Of a DNA stretch of 38,315 nt, positions 13,670-21,704 are shown piece after piece. Source of the DNA: an uncultured Geobacter sp. (GTDB lineage Bacteria; Desulfobacterota; Desulfuromonadia; Geobacterales; CAIOGM01); NCBI GenBank assembly GCA_903902855.1, contig CAIUWK010000105.1, forward strand, positions 1 through 38,315, written 5' to 3'. A model generated the notes under the pieces. It saw nothing but the letters and a program-made list of their open reading frames with translations, made no database searches and was not told the DNA's origin. Within the stretch, counting starts at the first letter, position 1. Every line of letters begins with the position of its first letter. A program made the translations under genes and the position numbers.

Positions 13670-16600
13670 GATATGCCTCTTTCCGTAGCTTCCAGAGCCT
13701 CCATTAGTACCTCCATGAACTCATTAACCTTGATCGGTTTGATTATATAGCGGAAGAAGCCTGCCTTTTTTCCTTTCTCGATTTCGCGCGGCATGGCATT
13801 GGCGCTGAGGGCGATGACCGGGATATGTCTGGTGGCCGGATCCGAGCGGAGGATACCCACTGCCTCATAACCGTCGATGCCGGGGAGATTGATATCCATC
13901 AAGATCACGTCCGGCAGGGATTCCCTGGCAATTTCGAACCCCTTGACCGCATCCACCGCGGTCAGGAGCCGAAGCTCCGGGTGGCGTGCGATGATCTTTA
14001 CCACCAGTCTCAGGTTTGCCGGGTTGTCCTCCACATAGAGCAGGGTTCTCCCTTGGGCAGGGTGAGGCGCCGGTTGCCGGGGGAGCGTCGTCAGGTCATT
14101 CTCTTCCGGGGAGAGTTGCGGAGCGGCAACGGAGATGAGTTCGAACCAGAAGACGCTCCCCACCCCGACACTGCTCTCCACACCGATGACCCCTCCCATC
14201 AGTTCGATGAGCCGCTTGGCCACCACGAGGCCGATACCGGTTCCCTCCTTGCAGCCGGCCTCCTGTCCCAGACGGTTGAACGCCTGGAAGAGTTGCGCCA
14301 CCTGCTCCGCATTCAGTCCTCGTCCGGTATCCCTGATGCTTACGCGAGTGAAACCCGCTCTGCTCTTGCTGCAGAGTACCTCCACCGTTCCCTCAGCCCT
14401 GTTGTATTTGATGGCGTTGGAGAGGAGGTTGATGAGTATCTGTTTCACCCGGGTCCGATCGGTATGGACAAAATAGGGGGTCTGGAGTTGGGGGATGAGC
14501 AACCGGATGCCACGCTGTTGCGCCTGGGGTTCAACCATCCCGCTGCATTCCAGGATGACTTCGGACAGGGAGACCGGTTCCGGCGACAGCGGCACCTGGC
14601 CGGACTCGATCCTGGCCAGATCAAGAATTTCGTTGATCAACTTCAGCAGATGCCATCCCGCCTGGAGAATCTGGGTGATGTTTTCATGTTGCCCCTTCGT
14701 CGCCTCCGGGGGGTCGGACTCCAGCAGCTGGGCAAAGCCGAGGATGGCGTTGAGCGGACTCCGGAGCTCATGGCTCATGCTGGACAGGAATTCCGATTTG
14801 GCCAGGTTGGCTTTTTCCGCCAACCACCGGGCGTTTTCCAGCTCCTCATTCTTCTCCAGCAGCACCAGGTCCAGCCGTTTGCGCTCCGTGACATCCCGGG
14901 CAGCGGCAAATACCCCCTGCAGCCTCCGGTCCCGATCGTAGAGGGTGGTGGCGTTCAGGGAGACCACTGTCTCCTTACCGCCCCTGGCCCGGGCGGTGAG
15001 CTCGTAGTTGGTGACATTCTTTTCGCTCAACACCAGTTTGATGCTGTTCCCGGCCCGCTCCTCATCGGTGAAGTGCCTCCTGAAGGGGGCGCCGATCAAT
15101 TCGTCCCGGGTGCAGCCGGTGAGGGCCTCCATCTGTTTGTTCACATCGGTGATGATCCCGGAGGGATCGGTGGTCATGAGAGCGTCGATGTTGGATTCGA
15201 ACAGGGAGCGGGTGTAGAATTGATAGTCGCGCAGCCGTTGCGCCAGTTTGTTCTGCTCTTCATCAATCTGTTTCCGGGCGGTGTTGTCGGTACCGATGAG
15301 GAGGTAGCCGATGATGGCTTCCTGGGGGTCGCGCAGGGGGGTGACCGAGACCACCGCCGGGAAGCGGCTCCCGTCCTTCCGAATGTAGGTCAGCTCGTAG
15401 ATATCCTCGATCCCCCGGGAGGCCTTGAAGACCAGGGCCTCGAACCCGGGGGTGATGGGGGTATCGAATTCATTACTCAACGTCTGGGCCCGGTCAATAA
15501 GCTCCTGGGGATCGGAAATGTCCGCCGGGGTGATCTTGTTCATCACGTCGTCGGCCGCATATCCCAACATCCGTTCGGCCCCCACGTTGAAAATCTGAAT
15601 GACCCCCCTGGCGTCGGTGGCGATACTGGAGAAGTTGGCGCTGTTGAAGATTGCATTCTGCAGCGCCCCCGCCTTGAAGAGCGCCTCTTCCGATCGTTTC
15701 TGTGCGCTAATATCCAGAATCACGCCGATGAGTCCGAGGACGTTACCGTCGGCCCCCTTGAATGTGGATTTGTGATACACCACGTCATGCCGCACCCCCT
15801 GGGCGTCTTGCAGCATCTCTTCGTATACCTGCACCCCGGGGTTACGGATCAGTTCAAGATCCTTGGCGTGGGAGAGCTTTGCTGGTTCCGGAGGGGAGAT
15901 CTCCTGTAAACTCTTCCCCACCAGGTCGTCCCGCCGCCTGTCGCAGAGCTGCTCAAAGGCCTTGTTGATCCCCAGGAAGCGCCCTTCCGTGTCCTTGTAG
16001 AAGACCGGCACCGGCATGGATTCCAGCAGCGTGTCCATGAAGGCGGCGCTGTCGCTTAATGCCTGCTGCGCCGCATACTCCTCGGTGACATCCCTGAAAA
16101 CCAGTACCGCCCCCACCACCCGCCCTTCTCTGTCGCGGATGGGGGCGCAGCTGTCGGCGATGGGGCGCTCGCTGCCGTCACGGGCAATGAGGATGGTGTG
16201 GTTGGCCAGCCCCTGTATCGTCCCCTGCGCCAATGTCTGTGCCACAGGAATAGTGGCCGGACAACGGGTTTCCTGGTTGATGATCTGAAAGATATCGTTC
16301 ACCGGCCGGTGGTCGGATTCCCCCTGGCTCCAGCCGGTGAGCTGTTCTGCTACAGGATTCAAGAGTGTCACCATCCCTGCGGCATCGGTGGCTATTACAC
16401 CATCGCCGATGGAGTTCAGCGTAACGGCCAGTTTTTCCTGGCTGACGTGCAAGGTGGTGTTGGCCTGACTCAGTTGCTGATTAGTCTCCTCCTGAATCTT
16501 GAGTAACTGCTCCGTTTCCCGATGAATCAGGGTATGAAGTCGATGCTGTGACTCTCTGTAGATCCAAAAAGCGAACAAAAGGGCAAAGAGGAGTGTCATT

Positions 16601-17160
16601 AGGTTGGCCACAACGATGAAGCCAAACATATTGCGCATGTTTCTCTGGAACTCTGTTTCATGAAGCGCCAGCACCCCTTCTTCCAGCCGGACCACGTTCC
16701 CGAGCTTGGCACGAATGGAATCCATTAACCGTTTCCCTTCGCCACTCCCCACAACCGCCAGGACGGCAGTCAGGTCGTGGTGGCGGCGCAACTGAATAAC
16801 CTGCGCCATTTCAGCCATTTTGGCGGTCACCAGAGGGGGGAGTGCGTCCAGCTCTTTTTGGGCGGCAGAGGTGGAGAGTTGCCGTAATTCATTCAGATGA
16901 CCGCTGATACGGTCGCGCACCGCCAGATACGGTTCCAGGAAGGATTCATTGCCGGTGAGCGCATAGCCGCGTTGACCGGTTTCGGCATCTCCCAGTTCGG
17001 AGAGTAATGCGTTAGTGCTGTGCAGTACCGCGGAGGTACGCTTTCGTGCCTCCGCGGCATCCTCTATCTGGTGAAAAGCTCGGAACGAGAGCATCGTCCC
17101 CAGCACGACCAAAAGAATTGCTCCGGTCAGCGATATCGCAATCTTTAGTTTAGTTTTCAT
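13666..17160 (-). CDS. Hybrid sensor histidine kinase: CHASE3, four PAS, HisKA, HATPase, REC
   Basis: This 1164-residue inner-membrane protein has, in order: TM1 (about 8-28), a periplasmic CHASE3-type helical sensor (about 30-185, with ETGQRGYALTGNESFL), TM2 (about 190-215) and a coiled coil. Four PAS domains follow (VIATDAAGMVTLLNPVAE; MPVPVFYKDTEGRFLGI; ATDARGVIQIFNVGAERM; TTDPSGIITDVNKQMEAL), then HisKA (MSHELRSPLNAILG), HATPase (LINLLSNAIKYNRAEG, DTGRGL, GTGIGLVVAK) and a receiver domain (Asp in VILMDINLPGIDG). It is an active-looking hybrid kinase; the input signal is unknown. The start at 17160 gives an immediate N-terminal membrane helix. A 375-base gap lies upstream. Confidence 0.93.
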   Translation of the reverse strand: MKTKLKIAISLTGAILLVVLGTMLSFRAFHQIEDAAEARKRTSAVLHSTNALLSELGDAETGQRGYALTGNESFLEPYLAVRDRISGHLNELRQLSTSAAQKELDALPPLVTAKMAEMAQVIQLRRHHDLTAVLAVVGSGEGKRLMDSIRAKLGNVVRLEEGVLALHETEFQRNMRNMFGFIVVANLMTLLFALLFAFWIYRESQHRLHTLIHRETEQLLKIQEETNQQLSQANTTLHVSQEKLAVTLNSIGDGVIATDAAGMVTLLNPVAEQLTGWSQGESDHRPVNDIFQIINQETRCPATIPVAQTLAQGTIQGLANHTILIARDGSERPIADSCAPIRDREGRVVGAVLVFRDVTEEYAAQQALSDSAAFMDTLLESMPVPVFYKDTEGRFLGINKAFEQLCDRRRDDLVGKSLQEISPPEPAKLSHAKDLELIRNPGVQVYEEMLQDAQGVRHDVVYHKSTFKGADGNVLGLIGVILDISAQKRSEEALFKAGALQNAIFNSANFSSIATDARGVIQIFNVGAERMLGYAADDVMNKITPADISDPQELIDRAQTLSNEFDTPITPGFEALVFKASRGIEDIYELTYIRKDGSRFPAVVSVTPLRDPQEAIIGYLLIGTDNTARKQIDEEQNKLAQRLRDYQFYTRSLFESNIDALMTTDPSGIITDVNKQMEALTGCTRDELIGAPFRRHFTDEERAGNSIKLVLSEKNVTNYELTARARGGKETVVSLNATTLYDRDRRLQGVFAAARDVTERKRLDLVLLEKNEELENARWLAEKANLAKSEFLSSMSHELRSPLNAILGFAQLLESDPPEATKGQHENITQILQAGWHLLKLINEILDLARIESGQVPLSPEPVSLSEVILECSGMVEPQAQQRGIRLLIPQLQTPYFVHTDRTRVKQILINLLSNAIKYNRAEGTVEVLCSKSRAGFTRVSIRDTGRGLNAEQVAQLFQAFNRLGQEAGCKEGTGIGLVVAKRLIELMGGVIGVESSVGVGSVFWFELISVAAPQLSPEENDLTTLPRQPAPHPAQGRTLLYVEDNPANLRLVVKIIARHPELRLLTAVDAVKGFEIARESLPDVILMDINLPGIDGYEAVGILRSDPATRHIPVIALSANAMPREIEKGKKAGFFRYIIKPIKVNEFMEVLMEALEATERGIS

Positions 17161-17535
17161 GGGAATGAATGCTCCATGGGGATCTGTGATGAACAGGAGT
17201 GCGAGTGCCTGGGGGGTGTCATGCAAGCACACGCAACTAACATGCCATGAAAGATTCGTGGGGAGTAGGAGCGTACGTTACCGATAATAAACGTAAAATA
17301 AGTATTATGTCGTAGCGATGCGGATAAATCCGCTCTATATGCCGGTGATATGTGACGGAATCGCCATATATCGCGGATTTTGGGTGAACTCCGGAGCACT
17401 CCCACTCCTGTTTTTAACAGAGTATCTTGCCGGAGTCGATTTATGCTATGTTGTCCACGTATTTTCAGAAACGGGAGCCACGTCGTCGACTCAGGCCATG
17501 CCGACCCACTTCACTATAAAGGAAACCAGTGACCC
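17161..17535. other. Gene-free divergent control region
   Basis: This lies between the minus-strand kinase gene and the plus-strand yjdM gene. Several short palindromes are present around 17270-17340 (ACGTTACCGATAATAAACGT and GCGGATAAATCCGC), consistent with operators or hairpins. I could not assign a clear sigma70 promoter to either gene, and no open frame with gene-like character was seen. Confidence 0.4.
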
Positions 17536-17868
17536 ATGTTACCAAAATGTCCTTCATGCAGTTCAGAATATACTTACGAAGACGGGGCTCTGTACGTCTG
17601 CCCGGAATGCGCCCATGAGTGGTCGACGGACGCAGGTGAAAGCGTTGAGTCTCACACTGTCGTGCGTGACGCCTTCGGCGCGCCCCTCATTGATGGGGAC
17701 TCGGTGACCGTCATCAAGGATCTCAAAATCAAGGGATCGTCATTGGTGGTCAAGGTCGGCACCAAGGTGAGGAACATACGTATTGTCTCGGGAGACCACG
17801 ATATCGACTGCAAGATCGACGGCATCGGCGCCATGCAGTTGAAATCGGAGTTCGTCAAGAAGGCGTGA
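17536..17868 (+). CDS. yjdM: PhnA/YjdM family zinc-ribbon protein
   Basis: This 110-residue protein has an N-terminal zinc ribbon (Cys5, Cys8, Cys22, Cys25) and the PhnA domain ([23 protein letters not shown], then [20 protein letters not shown]). Length and motifs match YjdM, historically called PhnA because it maps near phosphonate genes in E. coli. It has no proven role in phosphonate breakdown, and no phosphonate genes are nearby here. It is followed after 75 bases by a yehS-like gene, which may share its transcript. Confidence 0.92.
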   Translation: MLPKCPSCSSEYTYEDGALYVCPECAHEWSTDAGESVESHTVVRDAFGAPLIDGDSVTVIKDLKIKGSSLVVKVGTKVRNIRIVSGDHDIDCKIDGIGAMQLKSEFVKKA

Positions 17869-17943
17869 TTGACGCTTCTCCTGTTGAGGGGACGTAGCGC
17901 ACAACCGGCAGTCGTACCTGCCGACACTCACAAGGGAGAGACC

Positions 17944-18417
17944 ATGACCTATAACGATCTGCTCCGCAGGCTTCGTTACGCGCTGAAGCTCAATGGCGAA
18001 ACCATTGCCGGATTATGCACGCTGGGAGGGCATGACCTTGCCCCCATAGAGGCGCTGAAGCTACTTAAAAAGGAGGATGAGCCCGGCTTCATCGTCTGTG
18101 GCGACTTGGTTATGGGGGCCTTTCTGGATGGGCTGATCCTCTCCCGAAGGGGGGTGCAGGAGCAAAAAACCGCTTCGGCAACGGAGACGGCGGGAGCGTT
18201 GAACAACAACCTTATCCTGCGCAAACTCAGGATCGCCCTGGAGTTGAACGAGGAGGCGATGCTGGCGCTCCTGGCAACTGCCGGGGTCAAGCTTTCCAGA
18301 TCGGAATTATCCGCTATGTTTCGCGCCAAAGGGCAGAAGAATTACAAGACGTGTGGCGACCAGTTCCTGCGCAATTTCATCCGAGGGCTGACCCTTGCCA
18401 GTAAAGGTTCATCATGA
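17944..18417 (+). CDS. yehS: YehS-like DUF1456 protein
   Basis: This 157-residue protein consists of two copies of the DUF1456 domain. Copy one is at about residues 1-60 (NDLLRRLRYALKLNGETIAGL, LLKKEDEPGF) and copy two at about 78-155 (NLILRKLRIALELNEEAMLAL, LSALFRAKGQKNYKTCGDQFLRNFIRGL). Family members are small, conserved and of unknown function. The start at 17944 follows AAGGGAGAG at normal spacing; an upstream in-frame ATG at 17869 is not preferred because it would give a non-conserved leader. Confidence 0.9.
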   Translation: MTYNDLLRRLRYALKLNGETIAGLCTLGGHDLAPIEALKLLKKEDEPGFIVCGDLVMGAFLDGLILSRRGVQEQKTASATETAGALNNNLILRKLRIALELNEEAMLALLATAGVKLSRSELSAMFRAKGQKNYKTCGDQFLRNFIRGLTLASKGSS

Positions 18418-18672
18418 GGGATGTATTTTCATGTAGATAATCCCTGGTGGGTGTGGTAAAAGATTTTATGTTTTTGATTCACGGAATAACGCGATGGCGT
18501 TGTATTCATGTAAACAGGATGCTTTTGATGTTTTTCGGATGTACTGTTTCAGTATAAATATTGTAATTGCCTGATTCGTTTCCGGTGGCGGAAAAACTCT
18601 GCTGAGACAGTTGAAAGAGTCCATAGTTGCGGTAGATATAGAAGATATATAAACCTATAAAAGGATTGTGAA

Positions 18673-19071
18673 ATGGCTATTTTCAACTGGCATGATAACT
18701 ATTCCGTGAAGCACACTGTGATAGACAACCACCATAAAAAAATAATAGAGTTGTTTAATTCGCTCTATGATAATTTTAACGAGCAAAATTATGACATATA
18801 TGGAACAGTGCTTGATGAATTGCTTGCCTATGTTGATTATCATTTTACTACTGAAGAGCAGTATATGGCGGACATCAACTACGAAGGTGCTAAAAATCAT
18901 ATACATGAACATAGAAAATTTACCGAGAAACTGATAGAGTTGAAGAATTCCGGTTCAGACGGAAAGAATGAGAACTGTCAAGAGCTCATCTATTACCTTG
19001 GTTTCTGGGTGCTTAACCATGAGACTGAAAAAGACATCGAATTGATCGAATTGTTGGTGCCGAACAAATAG
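18673..19071 (+). CDS. Bacteriohemerythrin
   Basis: This 132-residue single-domain hemerythrin is an oxygen-binding di-iron protein. Visible ligands are His21 (IDNHHKKI), His57 with Glu61 (HFTTEEQYM), His76 and His80 (HIHEHRKF), and a C-terminal His/Asp pair (NHETEKD). In anaerobes and microaerophiles such proteins are thought to sense, store or scavenge oxygen. The gene and about 250 bases before it are clearly richer in A and T than the rest of the window, with AT-ending codons, which suggests acquisition from another source. A good terminator follows it. Confidence 0.93.
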   Translation: MAIFNWHDNYSVKHTVIDNHHKKIIELFNSLYDNFNEQNYDIYGTVLDELLAYVDYHFTTEEQYMADINYEGAKNHIHEHRKFTEKLIELKNSGSDGKNENCQELIYYLGFWVLNHETEKDIELIELLVPNK

Positions 19072-19105
19072 AAGGAACAGTTACGTTATGGATAGGACCA
19101 AAACG

Positions 19106-19136
19106 GGCATCTGCTGACAAGCAGGTGCCTCTTTTT
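19106..19136 (+). terminator. Rho-independent terminator after bacteriohemerythrin gene
   Basis: Stem GGCATCTGCT (19106-19115), loop GACA, AGCAGGTGCC (19120-19129), with one T-G wobble, followed by CTCTTTTT. Confidence 0.9.
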
Positions 19137-19190
19137 GTTGCATTTAATAGCTCCTCCGCGTTTATCCACTCCGTGCCGGATAAGTTTTGT

Positions 19191-19198
19191 GGTATAGT
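19191..19198 (+). promoter_or_regulatory. Extended -10 promoter element close to a start codon
   Basis: The extended -10 hexamer TATAGT lies at 19193-19198, preceded by TG at -14/-15 (TGGTATAGT). No good -35 is present. Transcription would start about 19205, immediately before the ATG at 19207, so the mRNA may be leaderless. Confidence 0.45.
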
Positions 19199-19206
19199 CG
19201 CCGGCT

Positions 19207-19464
19207 ATGACCCAGAGCAATGATTACGACATGACTGAGAGCCGGATTGAGGCGGAGCTTCCCATTGACATTCCGCTGGACCGGATCAATCCCTCCACTC
19301 TCCGGAGTATGATCGAGGAGTTCGTGACCCGGGAGTGGAACGAATCGGCCGATTCCCGGTTTACCCTGGAAGAGAAAGTTCAACAGGTGCTGCGGCAACT
19401 CCAGGCCGGTCGCGCCAGGGTCGTCTTCGACGCCTCATCCGAAACCTGGAATATTATTCTTTAG
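19207..19464 (+). CDS. yheU: YheU family protein (UPF0270)
   Basis: This 85-residue protein matches the YheU family in its central and C-terminal parts: PSTLRSMIEEFVTRE, FTLEEKVQQVLRQL, GRARVVFDASSETWNII. E. coli YheU is about 72 residues, so there is an N-terminal extension of some 15 residues. The true start may instead be the ATG at 19231; neither has a ribosome binding site. The function of the family is unknown. It is followed 8 bases after its stop by a large heptamer foldback that also precedes jetA. Confidence 0.75.
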   Translation: MTQSNDYDMTESRIEAELPIDIPLDRINPSTLRSMIEEFVTREWNESADSRFTLEEKVQQVLRQLQAGRARVVFDASSETWNIIL

Positions 19465-19471
19465 ATATTGT

Positions 19472-19590
19472 GGCTGAAGACTGAAGACTGAAGGCTGAAG
19501 GTTAAACCTGTCTCGGAGGTTTCACCTTTGTTGATCTTGCACCGATTTTCCTGATACTCTTCAGCCTTCAGCCTTCAGCCTTCAGCCTGT
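19472..19590. repeat. Large heptamer foldback between yheU and jetA (site F)
   Basis: The left arm (19472-19506) is GGCTGAA, GACTGAA, GACTGAA, GGCTGAA and GGTTAAA. The right arm (19560-19587) is four exact TTCAGCC units, the reverse complement of GGCTGAA. They pair over 28 positions with two mismatches around a ~50-base loop. The right arm is followed by TGTTTTTG, so the hairpin may act as a terminator for yheU. It ends about 16 bases before the jetA start. Confidence 0.9.
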
Positions 19591-19605
19591 TTTTGCGAGT
19601 TATCC

Positions 19606-21060
19606 TTGATTCTTGACTACGCCACCCTGGACCTCATGCTTCGCAGCCATCCTGCCTGGCGGTTGCTCCGTTCCGATCATGCGCCGCTGGTGGTCAGCTT
19701 CATGTATCGTGTCTTCATCGCCCCCAATGTGCGGGTGATGGCCCAGGCAGATCTGGTGGAGGCGCTGCATGACGAACTGTTTGCCCTGGCCCGACGACCG
19801 GGGACGGAGCCTTTTCCCAAACCTCCCCTCTATTACCTCAACGAATGGGCCGGCAACGACAAGGGATGGCTGCGCAAGTTCTACCGTCAGGGGTCCGATG
19901 AGCCCTGGTTCGACCTGACCCCCTCCGCCGAGAAGGCCATTGCCTGGCTGGGAACCCTCATGGAGCGGAGTTTCGTGGGGACCGAGTCCCGTCTCCTCAC
20001 CCTGTTCCAGTTGCTCAAACAGATGAGCGAGGGGAGCGACACCGACCCCAAAAACCGTATCGCCGAGCTTCAGAAACGCCGGGATGAGATCGACTCCCAG
20101 ATCGCCCGGGTGCGGGGGGGTGACATCCCGCTGCTGGACGATACGGGGCTGAAGGAGCGTTTCCAGCAGTTCATCCAGTTGGCCCGGGAACTGCTCACCG
20201 ATTTTCGGGAGGTGGAGCAGAACTTTCGCCTGCTGGATCGGCGGGTGCGGGAACGGATCGCCTTGTGGGATGGGGGGAAAGGGGCGCTCCTGGAAGAGAT
20301 CATGGGGGAGCGGGACCTGATTGCCGACTCGGATCAGGGGCGGAGCTTTCGCGCCTTCTGGGATTTTCTTATGTCCGGCCGCCGTCAGGAGGAGCTGACC
20401 ACTCTTCTGGAGCGGGTCTTGTCCCTCCCCCCCGTGGCGGAGCTGAAACCGGACAGCCGGACCCATCGCCTCCATTACGACTGGCTGGAGGCGGGGGAGC
20501 ATACCCAGCGGACGGTGGCCCAACTCTCCCAGCAGTTGCGCCGTTTCCTGGACGACCGGGCCTGGCTGGAAAATCGGCGGATCATGGATATCCTCCATGG
20601 CATCGAGGCCAAGGCCCTGGCCCTGAGAGAGTCCCCCCCCACCGGGGAGATCATGGAGATGGCGGAGAGCGCCGCCACCATCGAACTCCCCCTGGAACGG
20701 CCGCTGCACACGCCGGCGAAGAAGCCGGTTTTCAGCGACCAGGCGTTGGAAACGGGAGATGCGGAGCTGGATGCGGGATCGCTCTACGGACAGGTGGTCA
20801 TCGACAAGGCGCAGTTGACCCGGCATATTCGCCACGCCCTGCAGGAACGATCCCAGATATCTCTTGCCGAGCTCTGCCGGCTCCGGCCGTTGCAGAACGG
20901 TCTGTCCGAGCTGGTGGCGTACCTGCAGATCGCCGGCGACGATTTCAAGAGCGTGGTGGATGAAGAGGTTCTTGATGTCGTCGTCTGGCAGGGAAAGGGA
21001 GACGATGGCGGGGAATGTACCAGGCAGGCGCATCTCCCCAGAGTAATTTTCGTGAGGTAA
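19606..21060 (+). CDS. jetA: Wadjet system protein JetA (DUF3375, MukF/kleisin-like)
   Basis: This 484-residue protein matches DUF3375 in its N-terminus (LDYATL followed by SHPAWRLLRSDHAPLVVSFMYRVF) and in length. JetA is the kleisin-like subunit of the Wadjet anti-plasmid complex, which recognises and cleaves small circular DNA. The central part is helical with coiled-coil stretches; the C-terminal part is winged-helix-like. A TTG start is chosen because the conserved LDYATL segment lies upstream of the first ATG (19636), with GAG seven bases ahead as a weak ribosome binding site. It is the first gene of jetABCD; the upstream heptamer foldback separates it from yheU. No promoter was identified, so the loop of that repeat may contain one. 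Confidence 0.9.
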   Translation: MILDYATLDLMLRSHPAWRLLRSDHAPLVVSFMYRVFIAPNVRVMAQADLVEALHDELFALARRPGTEPFPKPPLYYLNEWAGNDKGWLRKFYRQGSDEPWFDLTPSAEKAIAWLGTLMERSFVGTESRLLTLFQLLKQMSEGSDTDPKNRIAELQKRRDEIDSQIARVRGGDIPLLDDTGLKERFQQFIQLARELLTDFREVEQNFRLLDRRVRERIALWDGGKGALLEEIMGERDLIADSDQGRSFRAFWDFLMSGRRQEELTTLLERVLSLPPVAELKPDSRTHRLHYDWLEAGEHTQRTVAQLSQQLRRFLDDRAWLENRRIMDILHGIEAKALALRESPPTGEIMEMAESAATIELPLERPLHTPAKKPVFSDQALETGDAELDAGSLYGQVVIDKAQLTRHIRHALQERSQISLAELCRLRPLQNGLSELVAYLQIAGDDFKSVVDEEVLDVVVWQGKGDDGGECTRQAHLPRVIFVR

Positions 21061-21704
21061 TGATGGCGGAACAGGGTTCTCCGGCGGCAACAGACGATCT
21101 CTCCATGCTGGTCATCACCCTGTTGAAAGGGGTGATCTATCAGGAGGGGGACGCAAGCCAGTGGCAGGCGCTGCTCAGGCTCCAAGCCAGGGTGCGCGAC
21201 TACGTCTCCGTACTCGGCCTGGAACTGATCCTTGACGAGTCCGAAGGGTACGCGTTTCTCTGCTCACGACCGGCGACGGGAGAGGATGAGGGGGGGAAGA
21301 TCCCCCGCCTGGTGGCGAGGCGCTCCCTGTCGTTTCCGGTGAGCCTCCTGCTGGCGCTCCTGCGCAAGAAGTTGGCCGAATTCGACGCCGGTGGAGGGGA
21401 GACGCGGCTCATCCTCACCCGGGATGAGATCGTGGAGCTGCTCCGGCTCTTTCTCCCGGAGAGGAGTAACGAGGCCAGGCTCACGGATCAGATCGAGAGC
21501 CATCTCAACAAGATTGTGGAGCTCGGTTTTCTGCGCAAGCTGAAACCCGCCGGAGCCGTTGCCGGTGGGGAGGGGAGCCTGTACGAGGTCCGCCGCATCC
21601 TCAAGGCATTCGTGGATGCCCAGTGGCTGGCTGATTTTGACGGACGTCTGGCTGCCTATCAGGCCCACCTGACGGGAAAAGCAGGGGAGAGCGGCGATGA
21701 GTGA
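21060..21704 (+). CDS. jetB: Wadjet system protein JetB (DUF4194, MukE-like)
   Basis: This 214-residue protein matches the DUF4194 pattern ([68 protein letters not shown]). JetB is the MukE-like winged-helix subunit that binds the JetA/JetC complex. The ATG at 21060 shares one base with the jetA TAA stop, behind GAGG. The gene overlaps jetC by eight bases, so the order and stoichiometry look tightly set. Confidence 0.92.
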   Translation: MMAEQGSPAATDDLSMLVITLLKGVIYQEGDASQWQALLRLQARVRDYVSVLGLELILDESEGYAFLCSRPATGEDEGGKIPRLVARRSLSFPVSLLLALLRKKLAEFDAGGGETRLILTRDEIVELLRLFLPERSNEARLTDQIESHLNKIVELGFLRKLKPAGAVAGGEGSLYEVRRILKAFVDAQWLADFDGRLAAYQAHLTGKAGESGDE

